From: Coffea arabica
Taxonomy: Eukaryota > Streptophyta > Magnoliopsida > Gentianales > Rubiaceae
Length of the DNA stretch: 64,000 nucleotides
Direction of reading: 5' to 3'
Assembly (NCBI RefSeq): GCF_036785885.1
Contig: NC_092316.1
Coordinates: 15,679,001-15,743,000 of the forward strand
Shown here: positions 45,831 to 58,668 of the stretch, piece by piece
Numbering within the stretch: position 1 is the stretch's first letter
Layout of the letters: each line of letters begins with the position of its first letter
Translations under genes and position numbers: made by a program
The notes under the pieces: generated by a model
The model's input: only the letters and a program-made list of their open reading frames with translations
What the model was told of the DNA's origin: nothing
Database searches by the model: none

Positions 45831-48800
45831 TCACTGCCAGGAGGATTGCTTGTACCTGAAGCCTTCACCATCCCACCCTCCATCAGGCTCTTTCCTTTTC
45901 AGAACACCACCAGACAGTGGAAACATCCTCACTTGCTCCTCTGCTAGCGCCTGTGAACTGCCAACAGCAAGTTGTCTTTGTGCCAATGACTCCTCTCTGC
46001 CTTCAATATCTAACACACCAGGGCCTGCATTAAGGTCCAAACCCTGCCTACTCCACTTCCTATTACTCTCCATACCTCCACTATTGCTACCGTCAGAAAC
46101 GCTTACCATGTAAGGCCTTGGAAATTGGGATGAAACTGCACCAACAGGTCCTAAAAACTGTGAATTTACAGGGGGAGTAAAAATTCTTCCACCAGATGAG
46201 GAGTCCATGAAAGAGTTTGACCCAACAGAAAAAGTAGCAGATGGCAAAGGTAAAGTAGTCCCAAAAGGGAACATTTGGTAAGGGAACGGGCTCGGTGCAA
46301 AGGGCACTGCTGGAGACGATGACAACACTGAACCACGGTAAACGTCAGGATTGAAAGGATTACCAGCAGGAGAGCCCAATAGTCGTTGCGGTGCACCAGG
46401 TGGAATGATCGCAAAAGGCTGCTCCCCTCGATCAGATAAAGCTGAAGGTATAGTAATTGATGAATAAGAAGTCCCAGGAGGAAACCACGCTGAGAAGTTT
46501 CCTGTTTCAAGGTTATTTGAGCGGAGACCAGCAAGAGTTGGTAGCGAGTGCACAGACTGCGTGCTTCCCCGACTATGCTGGGTGAATGAAGACTGTTCAG
46601 CAACACCATCATCAATACCAGGTCCATTGTTTAAGTCAAAATCCCTTTTGACCTCATTATTCGAGCTGGACGATAATGACTTGAAAGGTACAACAGGAGC
46701 CTCTAATCTGCGTATGCTAGTTGTTGGATATTGTGTTATATCATTAGCATCATCAACTCTATTCAAATCGAGATCAAGTCCTCCAGACATGCGACCAGGT
46801 GCAGAACCTGTAAGTTCATTCCTCGACCTATCAAGATTAACTGAATGGTCTGGGTTTGAACCTATCTCAGCACTTGAATCTCTACAAGCCATATCCTCTA
46901 ACAATCTTTCATCTGGCACATTAAGATCAATATCTAATGGAGGTCGACTGGTTTTGCCTGAAGAATCATCAGGAGGACAAACATTTGCAGAACCCAAAGC
47001 CAGCTGAAGAACCTTTCTCGGCTCAGCTGGTCTAAATGCACTGGTGGCAGCTGATCCCTTCCAGCCAAGTTCCCCTCTATTTCTCAGTAGATCAACTGGA
47101 GGAACAAAGGGACCTTTGAGAGCAGCAGCAACTGTAATGGAGGCAGGAATACTACTGGAAAGCATGGAAACAGTAGTAGTTAATGAGTTAACCACATTGA
47201 CAGTTGACAAATTGGTAGGTTCCCCATATTTTCCATCATCACTAACTAAGCCTTCATTCAAATCGAAATTCATCTTTGAATCCATATCAGCTGCATGTAC
47301 AGATGTTAAGGACGTAGCACCAACCACAGTGGATACCCGTTCCTCCAATTCAGCGACTTCAGCATCAGACTTCTTTGCTTCCTTAAAATCTACGTCTCCA
47401 ACCACCTCTTTCGACCCAACTGTAGGTTCCTCTTTCAGGGCACATGTTCCAAATGCATGGGGTTCAGCGACTTCCATCTTTTCAGAATTGGCCTTTAAGC
47501 AATCAGTTTTTTGGTCAGTCGCATCTGAACTCAAACCATCTAAATTTTTATCTTCAGATGTTGAAATCATATTGGTTTTTGGATCCAATGTTGCCCCATC
47601 AGACTGATTAACACCACTATCACCAGGATCCTCATCAGCCTCTCTAACTTTGCAACTGTCAACATTTTCTGAAGCTAAATCCTTAATAGATCCAGTAGCT
47701 GGCAGCTCTTCGGACTGGGGCTTCTGCTCTGTGAGAACAACATTGTTTGACATTTCATTACTATCTTTCTTGCAATCAATCTCCATTGACGGATTGGATG
47801 GAACTTCAGCTTTAGGTTTTACATCTTCAGTGCTTGAAAGGACACTTAATTTAACCTCAACACCCTTTTCCTCAGAAGATTGTTTACCAGAATCCAAATC
47901 TCTGTCCTTAGCTACCTTCGTTGTGGGTGACAATGAACTGGAGACCAAAATATCATCATACTTTTCATTCATCTCAGAGTAGCGATCTGTGGTTGCTTGC
48001 AAAATCTCTTCAGATGATGCAGCAGCGGCTTTCCTATCTCCAGTGGAGTGGAGTGATGCTTGCTTGGAAAGACATATTCCATCTTTGGACCATGAACTAG
48101 CAGATTTACCCCGCTTAAGATCATCACCATCAACATCATTGGGCTCACATCGTTCTCGTACTAAGGTTTCTTGAGGTGATGATTTTGATTTGGCATCTTC
48201 ACCATTAGAAATCTCCTCCACAGGAGGGCTGCATTCTTGTGGAGAATCAGCAGGTGTAAGCGAGTCAGACTTGTACATTTCTCCAGCAGCAACACTGGCA
48301 AGAAGATTCATTCCAACATCATCCCCGATTGACACGGGTGTGCTTGCCTCAGAATATTTTACACAGCTTTCGATCAACGCATTCATGGAACTGAAAGATG
48401 CATCATGCAGTTTTCCAGACTTCAAATCATTCCCAGATGATGATGAAGCAGTTTTGGGTACCTCAGGGACTTTTGTACCATCTTCAGGAGGTCTACTTCG
48501 GTCTTCCTCAGGAACAGCTGTAGGAGACCCATCACCTTCATCAGACCCAGTATGTAAATCTTTAAAATCATTACTCTGCCATGATTCTGCATTCACATCA
48601 GAAATAACATTAGCCCGACCTGCATCAGCCTTTTCTTTTGTACGTTCAGATGGTTCATGCTTATCCGAAACCACAGGAGAAGAAGCACGGCTGCTCATAA
48701 TAGAGGGATCTTCAAAAGATCCTCCGCTAACACTTTGAGCAGGACTTCGTCCCCGGTTGGGTAGCTTAACTATCAACTTGGGAGTGGCCCCATCAACAAC

Positions 48801-51800
48801 AGGCGTCTCAAACACCTTTTCACCCATTGCTACAGACTGAGAAAACTTCTCTTGAGCAGTGGTTCGGTGGATTGAGGAATTTCTACTTGACCCTGTTTCT
48901 TTCTGGCTTCCAGATACCAATGTCCCAGGGAAGCCATTCACCGACTTCCTGTGCCTTGAGCCACCACTTGAAATCTTATTGACACTCATTGACCCAGCAG
49001 TAGAAGTCCTAGCATCTTCCTTTCCTGAGAAAGATTGACTGTAATTGTGAGACTGACTAGAACTACTGCTCTTCTCTTCTCTAGTTGACAAGGGAATATC
49101 AGAAGTACTACCAGTGGTAATTCTCGGCTGACTATCCTTGCCTGATGCTGGCGACGAAGCCGATTTTATTGCACCTGGAGATGGGGATGCAGACTTCCCA
49201 GCAGTTTCCACTTGTGAAACCTTAATTGACATTGTTTTAGCTGCTGAAAGCTGTGTCACCGAGCTCTTCAAGGCAACATCACCAGATCCACCACTACTTC
49301 TGCCTCCATGAGCCTCAGGAATGCGTGATTTGGACGGCCACGAAGTGGCCTGAGTTGAACCAGTATTTGCATCAATCATATTCATTTCAGCCTCAACTCG
49401 TTTCTTCCAAGTGTCAACTAAACCCCTTGCTTTCCTTTGGATTTCCAAGTTTTTGTGTGACCGTAAATGATTAACGGATCTGCCAATGTTGCATGTTTGT
49501 AGGGCAAGAAGGTTCACAGGAAGCTTATCAAGAGCACGAAGTAGAACCAACAGAAAGTCCTCAGCAGATTTATCACTACTATCACCAATCTTCCCTTTAT
49601 GGGCATCCTGAAGCCATTCATCAAACACAGTCAAGCCCTTCAGCTGTACAAATTGGTTAAGACAGTCAAGCTTATCAGTGGCAGCTACAACACCTGCAAG
49701 CATTGAACGGCTAATTAAATCCAACTTCTTATCCACTTTATCTGGTTGCATAAGTAGGACAAGTTTCTCAACAGATTCTGAATCTACAACCCCTCCCTTC
49801 TCTGTCATCTTTGCAATCTCAGATTTCAAAAAGCTTTCAGATTTGTACAGGCCAGAATCACTATCATCTAGCTTCAGAGAACGTTCTCGCTTAACAGGGT
49901 CAGAGGCCTGGTCTCCACGCTCCCTTTTCTTTCCCTTAGTGGGAAGAGAAGTTGCACTACTCTGCACATTATCAGAACTTGGTTTAAATTGTGATGTAGA
50001 CACTGAATTATTTGTTGGTTTTGGAGAACGGTTGCCAGACTGAAAGGACGCATCCATCTCTATTCTTGATTTTTGTAAGAGCTTATCTACTTCTTCTTGT
50101 CGCTCCTATAAAGAGTTTCAAAAGAAAATAAGCTCAAAGTAGCAAAGAATTCAGCATGAGATAATTGGACAAGGAAAAGCATTCAGCATTATCTTTCCAA
50201 GCCCACCCACTACCCATCTGCGAATGAAAGAAACGAAATCTGTCTGTTTAATTTTCCCGACATACAGAAAGGGAAGATCAGTCAATTAAAAAGAAAATGA
50301 ACCAAGACCAATAGCTAACAAAACTCACATTAATATAATCTTGATCGGTTAGCCACCATAAACACTTGTTATCAATGTCATAAACTCGCCGACAGACAAA
50401 GGAGGATATCCCTGAAGGAAGTTCAACACCTTTAGGAAGGAATGCAACTTTACACGGATGTAGTAAAGATGCAGCTGGAGTCTCATCCTCATGAAAAGAA
50501 TAAAAGATTTCGTTTGGCGCGGCGTCCGGGAGGATGCCTTTGCCAAGCTTCAACTCAGCCGGTCGATAGAGCCAATTAACACCTAGTTGCAAGTTATTCT
50601 CTTTACTAGGTCTCAAACAACGAATTATGCCGATGAACGGTGGAGAATCCTGAGGAGGCTTAAAAAGAGCACAGTCACCCACACTTATTCTGCGACCATC
50701 CTACAAAACAAGAAATCAGAATTGTTGTCAACAAATGACAAATAAAATGCCTCAGATAGACTAATATCAGGCACACTTACAAAGTAAGTGCCGGAAGAGA
50801 AATAATATGACTAAAAGGGGCAAGCTTATACTAATTGTCCTAATTAATGTCAGAAAATGGAAAAAAATTGGGCCAGCCACAGAGTAGAAGTGTCTGATAC
50901 ATCTGCACATAATAAAAAAATAACTAGAACTTGTCCAGTTTATTGATTTGACGCATCCAGTGATCTACTCATGGTAAAGAAGAACACGTGCAGCAAATGC
51001 TGAAGATCTCAAAAACTTGTGCAGACCCACCAGACTGTGCACAACAAAATCCAATGCATCTATCTCTCTTGGTACATGTGGCAAATAGTAGCCAAAGAAG
51101 CCCAGGATAGATATCTCTCAAACACAAGTAGAATCTATTAAAAATATATATTCCAGTAAAAATCTAGGGTATCAGCAACTAACCATGAATAACCAAAAAG
51201 CTAGGTCACTCAAACACCAGCCTATTTTCTTGTGGTACGTGGACCAGTTATTAAATAGTAATCTAACTTTAATCTTCCAAAAAATTTTGTTCATTCTTTC
51301 ATCAATAACAGGGCTCAGCAGCGCCCACAATATCCTCAATAATTGAGGAGCCATTTAAGATTTCAACATTGAGATTGGACACACAAATGAAGCAAAAGCA
51401 AATTACAGACGCCACAAGGGTGCAAAAGTCCAGGATGCTGCAAATTAAGCTTCAGATATTCCATAGGACTTTCCACCTTAAGAAAAGGTGATAAAAGGAC
51501 TCTTTTACATATTGTTCATCACAGTGGCCGACACAAACATTCATAGTGAGATGCCTGTCCTAAAAACAAAACCCAATTCTATGCATGATCTGATAGTCAT
51601 ATTCAAGCAAACTTTTCTTTTTGTTCCTTCCCAAGAAACCCAATGTCATACCAAAAAAAAACCCCAAAAAAAACTGAAATTCAAGGCAAGTTCCTCCTGC
51701 AAAATTTTCTTCGATGTCCATACTCCCACCAAATAATTCTAGAATTTAGGTAGGGGAAAAAATGCCAACCAACAGTATCTTCCACTCAACAATCAGTTTA

Positions 51801-52905
51801 TCATCACAAACCTTGTATGCAAAATCTTGAGTTTCAGTGTCACAAAATTTCAATACAGGTGGAATGACATCATCCTCAACAAACTACAAGCTTCCGAAAG
51901 ACATAATGACACATGGAAAACCTGATCACAGAAAACCATAATTGTTTGGCCTATAACAAATTCATTTTTCAAACACATTTACTCAGATTTTGAGTACATG
52001 TTTAACTGCCATTTCCTATTTCTAGAATTAGAAACGAGTATCACATACATTAAAGGTAACATAAGCACTAATCCAACTCAAACTACAGCAATCACAACAT
52101 CAGAATATGGAGATTATAAGCTAATAAACAGCACCTTTCAACCATCAGATACAAGATTAAACTTTCTGACAGCAATGCTTTACAATCCAAATTCATTCAC
52201 GAAAAAAGAAACATTCTTCTCGAAGTCAAAAGGATACAGGACAAAGAACATAACAAATGAAAATCTGAATCACAATATGCTAGCTCCTGACAACTGACAG
52301 TGCGGGATTAGAATATGCTCCTGATAGCCCAAAGATCAATTAAAGTGCCCCACGAACGTGTCACAACACCCATTGCCTAATATTTGCACTCTCCCCTTCC
52401 CAAAGAGGGAAATCCATAACTTCTGCCGTAAGACTAAAACAAAATGGCTAAGATAATCAAACCTTGCTCGATCACATATTTTTCACAATCCAAAGAAGCA
52501 AAATCCATAACTTTTCCCCCAGGCACAGGAAAGAACATTTCCCTATATGTCTTAATAAGTGAAACCCAAAAAGGAAAAACAACAAATTACCAATAAATAA
52601 GTCGCCTTTTAGAATCAATCAAAACAACCCAAAGATGTAAAAATCAAAATTAGGCACTTCCACCCAAAAATAAAATAAAACTAAATTTGAAAAACCCACC
52701 AAGGTAGTACCTTGCAGAAGGAATCACTAGAAATTATGGTAATAACAGTAGAAATAAGACTCGAGTCACCGCCGCCGTCAGCTAAACTGTTTCTGGTCGT
52801 GCTCAAAGGGACAGACCGCATGTGCTGACCGCCGCAACCACTTTTCCGAACAACAACAATCCTCCGATGATGACTCTCACCTTCCCTCTGTTCCCTCCCA
52901 TGCAT
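45831..52905 (-). CDS. SUO: SUO-like BAH and TFIIS-N domain protein with GW and DLN motifs
   Basis: Nuclear/P-body-type regulator; Arabidopsis SUO promotes microRNA-guided translational repression. Coding exons (minus): 52905-52711, 50700-50329, 50105-45831. All junctions are phase 0 with GT/AG, giving 1613 aa, about the Arabidopsis length. Residues 1-65 start MHGREQREGE. Residues 66-189 are a BAH domain (RRISVGDCALFKPP ... RVYDIDNKCLWWL). About 300-435 is the TFIIS N-terminal helical bundle (LVLLRALDKLPVNLLALQTC, LRSHKNLEIQRKARGLVDTW). A long Ser-rich, acidic, low-complexity middle follows. Two GW dipeptides (about 1203 and 1599) are candidate Argonaute contacts. Five DLN motifs (about 1137, 1249, 1303, 1344, 1545) resemble EAR-type repression motifs. 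The end is RYKQSSWQ. The start is the first in-frame ATG of exon 1. Shadow ORFs opposite the big exon are not genes. Confidence 0.95.
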
Positions 52906-53460
52906 AATAACATTCGACTCGCATTTTCCCCAATAATACCATTAATTCGTTCTCCTCCAGCCACCATCAAATCAACTTCTTCACATTAAGACCTTTCTTA
53001 ATTCCCCCGAAACACACAAATACACCATCAAAACCAGTCCAATTCGCAAATTCCCCAAGACCCTAAGCAAACCCCCGATTCAAAAAAAAAAACCCTAGAC
53101 TTTCTCACACACCCTTCAAAGCAACAAAACCCTAGATCGCTCCCAATTTCAATCAAACCCTAATTTCTTCAACCCAATTCCACTCCTGCACCTTCAATTC
53201 CCCGATCTGCACAAATCAAATTCCAAAATCCAATATCTCAGATCCAATTCATCCAATAACCACACAAACGCATATATCACGCAAATTATACAATAAAAAA
53301 GACATAGCAGAGAAAGAAAGCAGACCTGAGAAACAAAATTTTGGATTTAGAGAGAGAAAGTAGTAAGATATAAATAGCGGAGGGCTAAATAAAAAACCGA
53401 AGACTTCTTCGCAATAAAAGACTGACGAGAAAAAGAGAGAGAGAAAAAAAATATATAGAA
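52906..53460 (-). promoter_or_regulatory. SUO-like gene 5' leader and core promoter region
   Basis: Read on the minus strand, a TATATATT box lies at about 53458-53450 with a CT-rich tract (complement of the GA repeats at 53428-53445 and 53465-53495). A second AT box (TATTTATA) is near 53380-53370. Three telo-box motifs (AAACCCTA on the + strand) lie at about 53091, 53130 and 53155, inside the probable leader; such motifs are common in genes for growth and translation. A CAG/GTCTGC at about 53330 could be a 5' UTR intron donor. Confidence 0.55.
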
Positions 53461-53817
53461 TTGCGACAGAGAGAGAGAAAGAGAGAAAGATAGCGAGGAT
53501 TGACAGACGGCAAAAGAGAAAGGAGTTGTACTTCGGGGTACCCCTCGTGTAGAAGAGGGGGATTTGGGTACGGGTAGTTGGGGCAGGATTCGGGCAGGAT
53601 TACGTTAACATCAAACCTTGTAATCTTCTTGTCTTGTTATACACTATATTGATTGTGTGTGTGTGTGCGCGCTGCGTGCGTGTGTTTTTTCTTTTTTATT
53701 TTTTTTTTAAAGCTATAATTGTGTGTGTGCGTTTGTGCGGCTGTTTTCGAGCTTTTGGGCGTTTATTGTATGTGGGGGGCGGAGTTACAAAAATTTATGA
53801 CGGAGGTTCATAAATTG
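53461..53817. other. SUO-like upstream region
   Basis: GA-rich tract, a GGGGTACCCC palindrome at about 53536-53545, and a GT/GC-repeat patch at 53652-53685. No coding potential. Confidence 0.45.
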
Positions 53818-53819
53818 TA

Positions 53820-54148
53820 CTCCCTCCGTCCCACTTTGATAGTCCTGTTTTCTTTTTTTGTCTGTCCCAAATTGCAGTCCACTTTCCAATTGAAGAATGT
53901 AGTTATATTTTCATTTTCCTAAAATACCCTTATTCAATATAAGTTGTTGTTGCTATAAATCTACCCCATTTAATGAGAGTTGATTCTTTTTTTACCATCA
54001 ATTCAAGTTCACATAAAGTTGTACTCTATTTAATGTGAGGGTATTTTAGGAAAATAGCAATCTAAATTTACTTTTCCAACAAAGTTAACTACTTTTTCTT
54101 AAACTGTGTGAAAAAAGAAACAGGACTATCAAAGTGGGACGGAGGGAG
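53820..54148. mobile_element. Stowaway-type MITE upstream of the SUO-like gene
   Basis: 329 bp, starting CTCCCTCCGTCCCACTTTGA and ending with its complement (TCAAAGTGGGACGGAGGGAG), flanked by TA on each side (53818-53819, 54149-54150). CTCCCTCCGTCCC ends and TA duplication define Stowaway, mobilised by Tc1/mariner transposases. The inverted match runs about 30 bp at the ends. It lies about 0.9 kb before the SUO-like start codon. Confidence 0.93.
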
Positions 54149-54150
54149 TA

Positions 54151-54926
54151 GTACTTATTATAACTGCTTGTAACTAGAATTTCTCGAGAATATGAATTGG
54201 TGTATGTGTGTTGGTTTGGGGAATATATAGTGGTGCTAAAAGTTGGACTTGCTTATATATATGTTCTATTAGAAATTTGATATTAGATACGTTTTCTTTC
54301 ATCTAATATCAAAGAATTTTTGATGGATTATGTAGTTCTCGAGTTATTTCAGAGAGTATTTGAATGTGAACCGACTGTTTGATAAAAGACAATTAGATTG
54401 TTAAATTATTATTATTTTGTTTAGTAATAAAGTAGAAAATTTGATAACATGATTGCTGAATATCGGTCGGTACGATTCGTTTAACGAAGTCCAAGGAGGA
54501 TTCCATAAAAATTCACACGAGGTGGCTAATTTGCATGGAAGCTCAAACTGTGTGTCAAGCTTGTTAGTCTTATCATTGCAAAGTTTGTGATCTCTAGTTA
54601 ATTAAAGTTGAAGTCGGTGGTAGTGGTGAGTTAATAAAAGTTGTTGACACTTCGACTCGTGAGCTTGCTGCTTTCAAATCTGAGCTGAAGTTCCTCGATT
54701 GTAGAAATCTAGAGGGATCATGCCTATTAAGTATGTCAACCACAAAAGCAATCACGATGCAGATGCTCCCAGTGAAACAGGTTGCTAATGAAGGGACTTC
54801 ACAAATAGTTATTCAAAAAAAAAAAAAAAACAAACCAAAGCTTGATTAAACCTTTTGAAATCGAGGTCAATGTTTTCTCCGTGTGGCCTAACAAGGCCTG
54901 CGAGGACATGACCTTATCTTTTAGTT
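54151..54926. other. Unassigned sequence
   Basis: AT-rich, with no gene or repeat recognised except short phrases that may belong to the LINE relic that follows. Confidence 0.4.
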
Positions 54927-55235
54927 TTGAAACAAGATGTTTATAAACGTTACTTGTCCTTGATAGCTTTCACTCTGATTGTTTTGATCACATCCATTAC
55001 TGAAATCTTGATAGCTCACATTCCCAAGTTAGACAATCGTAGTAAATTCGGTCAATTTAAACCCCTTAGCCGATGTGACATTCAATACAAGACCACTGCC
55101 AAACTCCTAGCCGATAGACTTAAACCTATTTCCACAAATTGTATTGGTAATAATGAATCTACTTTTTCCAGGGAACAGATTTTTGACAATGTAGTTTTAA
55201 CACACGAATTCAGGCAATTCCTAGATATTGATTAA
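54927..55235 (+). pseudogene. LINE (L1-type) reverse transcriptase relic
   Basis: Fragment of a non-LTR retrotransposon RT. The translated phrases PLSRCDIQYKTTAKLLADRL and REQIFDNVVLTHEF match the conserved FRPISLC...YKIIAK.LA.RLK ... Q.AF..GR.I.DN....HE block of plant L1 RTs. Only about 100 codons remain open and flanking parts are not recognisable, so it is a decayed remnant. It encodes no endonuclease or complete RT. Confidence 0.82.
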
Positions 55236-57241
55236 GCATGCCCCTGGAAATTGATATGATTAAAGTCTAGAGAGACTTGGAGTTGCCTTTTTTTAAGGCT
55301 ACGATGAAAAAATTCCGAATTTTGTCAAACATGGGTCAATTGGATCATGGCTTGCTTCTCCTCATTTTACTGCTCTTTGATCTAAATGGTAATAAAGTAG
55401 GATAATGTAAACTATGTAAATTGGATGACTATAAAATTTTTTAAAAAAAAGTTATTATGAACCGTTTAAAATATGATTTTTACTAGTTTTGACTAATTCG
55501 ATCAAACTTGAATGGTTAATTGATTTTCTAGATTGTCTAGTGAATCAGACCGATGTCATGACTGGGTCACGGTTCAACTGGTTGAACTGCGGATCCAGTC
55601 CAATTTTCAAAACACTAACAAGGGGAACTCTCTTGCTTCAAAATGGGGCCTCACAAGTGCTATTTCCATAATTTGGCCAAAAGGACACTATGTAGCTTGA
55701 AAGTTCTTGTACCCTTACAACTAAAATGCACACTAGACCCACTTTTTTAACTGTATCTAAAAATCCAAAGATAATAAATACAAAATACATATAAGACGCT
55801 AGAATTCAACAATGGATTTGTCAAAATCATGTTTCTGCCCAAATACCTCATATTTCTGCTTACATACCAAACAACTGAAGGAAAAATTTCCACTTTATTC
55901 TTTTCCTATCTCCTTTACAACAATTTCTTTATTTTTCCTTCTTGTGAAAGTTGAAACTCCTGTAGATTTGAAAACAAGTTATTGTTTTCTTTCCTCTCTA
56001 TAAGGGTTTATATCGTTTTTAGAGGAAACTCTAACAAGCAAATAAAAATAATGAGGTTGATGGGCAAGTTTTTGGGTGCTGGATTATGCAATTCATAAGG
56101 TATTGATCATTTAAGTATGTTTTTGTTACTGTGAAATTATATACCAAATACTTTTCAATTTAATCCCTAAAGAATCCAAATTTTTGTGCATTACCTTTCA
56201 TCATCTTTTTTTATTTTGTGCTACTTTTCACCTAAAATTAGATGCATATAATTTTTCCCCTTTCTAAAGTTTATTTTGCCAGCTTGACTATATTGGAATG
56301 TGAGCCAACAACTCCTTTAATGCAATATATAGGAGATTTGAGATGCATATTAAGTATTTGATTGAATGTTTGATAGATGTGATTAGTAACTAGATTGATG
56401 AAAATGAGATTAGGCAAGTCGAGTTGTGCTCGATGGTGTAATATTTACGAAAGTTAATGTATTTCGTATAAGAAACGGTGTATTTCTCACTAAGGTAGTG
56501 TAAACAAATAAAATTAACATTTACTATCATCCACCATCTTAATAATAAAACGTGTGTACAGGTTTGGTATTGATAAAAAAAGTGTCATTATTTGTTATTC
56601 AAAAAATATCCTTCCAACATTTACCATTATCCACCCTCATCTAATGTGAAAAATCTCCTACTTCTACATAACTATCACTACTCTTAACTAATCCATCAAT
56701 GAACATTGCATTACCTTCCCAAAATCTCTCTAACTAATTTTTATTCTATATCTTTTTTATGATTTACATGTTTCTATATGTGTGCCCCCACACACTAGTA
56801 TACATTAAAATTCTAAAAGTTTACACCAAATCTAATAAGAATTACATCAACTAAACAAAGTCCGACAAAACCCAACTAGACCCATCTCATCACAGTGGAG
56901 GTAAGGAATATGAAATTTTTCTTATTTATTGAGTTGCTCTATTATTATTTTGTCTTATCATTAAATTGATAGAAATATGTTAACATGTTCCAAATATATA
57001 TTTAATGCCTTGTTCATATTATTAATTTTTTAATCCAACTAATTCAATTATTCCCCTAAATATGGTTAAAATTTGTAATTCAATACTTTTTATCTCTCTT
57101 ATGAACCAATGCATAATGATTGATCATATTATTTATTTAAGTTTTTGATGATTATCTGTCAACGTGTGTGTGTGTGTGTGTGTGAAAGAAAGAGAAAAAA
57201 ATGCAAAAAGTAGAACATTGTTATAGAAAATGCTTTGCAAA

Positions 57242-57280
<39 letters not shown>

Positions 57281-57603
57281 AGAAGGTTATATTATATGTC
57301 ATCATCTTGTCCATTTCCAATATTGTAATATTGGAGTTTGTATAACCTTCTTAGAAAATTTGAAGTAGCGACAGAGTTTCCAGCTTTTTCATATAATATT
57401 AATATTGCCACGAGAAAATTGTCATTTATAGTGAAAGCATTAAAAGAGAACAAAAATAGCGTGATGATTGTCATTGATGATTGTAAAATAGAAGAGTTCT
57501 CAATGGACTTTTTATTGCTAATTCTTTTTCAAATTGTAAGTAGAGAACTCAATGATAAATTTTAAGGCAATATATTATGTAGTTAGTTCCTTGTTTTGAT
57601 ATT
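55236..57603. other. Unassigned AT-rich sequence with microsatellites
   Basis: No gene recognised. Contains (GT)n at 57164-57184 and (GA)n at 57244-57277. ORFs at 55489, 55812 and 57338 lack known motifs. Confidence 0.5.
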
Positions 57604-57611
57604 ATTTATAA

Positions 57612-58553
57612 AGGTTAAATGCAAACCCCCCCCCAACGAACTACATACCTAGTTGCAATTTACCCCTTAAAGTATAATAATAGGCATTTTGTTCTCTTAA
57701 ATTATATGTTTGGACAACACTACCCTTACTATTTTAAATTTTTTTCTTTTTTCTCTATTCTTTTTTTTTTCAATTTTTTCCTTTTCATCCATTTCTATTT
57801 CCTTTTATTTTCTTCTTTTTTCCCCTTTTCTCATGGAACTAGCCAATGTTTCCCTCCAATGTTAAAAGACCTATATCAAAATTTTTAATATTTTTTGAAA
57901 TACTTTTTAAATTCATTTATTTGTTAAATTTATTCTTAATAATTCATCATAAACTCTTTGTTATTACAAAATATATGAAGCTTATATTGTAAAATGTACT
58001 AATCTAGTAATTCAACAATTTAAGTACTTATAAACCAATTGGAATTTATAATTACTCAACTATTCATAACAAAAGTAACTTACTATATATCACGTAAGAA
58101 AGAAAAGTTAACAATTGTTAATTGAAGTAAAATAAAAAGATAAGAATAAACAACAATAGTAATTCATTTTTATTTGTTATTAATACTATTAATAATTGAT
58201 TAATCAATACCTCGATTTTGTTCTTATATATTTGAATAATTCAATTTCTTAAATGATATTGACTTCAGCATTTGGAAAAAAAAGTCTTCTATACCATAGA
58301 ATTCTTTTATAAAATGTTGACATGAGAAATTAAGAAATAAACAAAATTTGATTAATCTAGTATGCTAATTTCAATGCTTAAGAAAATAAAGAGGAAGAAT
58401 CTAAAAAGAATATGATAGGGAATAATGGAAAATAACAATACTTAAGATAAAAGGGGCAGATTTGTCCAACTATGTCATGAAAGGGGGCAAAGCACCTACA
58501 AAATAATTTGGAGGGTAAATTGCAACAAGGTATATAGTTCATGCATTCAACCT
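57612..58553. mobile_element. Terminal-inverted-repeat element with 8-bp TSD
   Basis: 942 bp with ends AGGTTAAATGC and GCATTCAACCT. Inverted similarity of over 100 bp (CTAGTTGCAATTTACCCC against GGTAAATTGCAACAAGG). Flanked by ATTTATAA (57604-57611 and 58554-58561). An 8-bp duplication points to hAT, while the long TIRs are more Mutator-like, so the superfamily is open. No transposase; the interior is AT-rich. Confidence 0.83.
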
Positions 58554-58668
58554 ATTTATAATTGGTGTGAAAACTAATAGAATGAAAAGTCTAAAGGCTG
58601 AATGCCAAATTTTATAATTTTAAAAATTCCCATTGACATCTTCTCTTCTTTTTCTCGTGATTGGCTTC

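Noticed and set aside
45850..50043. Many + strand ORFs (up to 187 codons) opposite the SUO-like exon
   Set aside because: Antisense shadows of a long low-complexity Ser/Asp-rich exon; no domain, and the minus-strand frame is clearly the real one.
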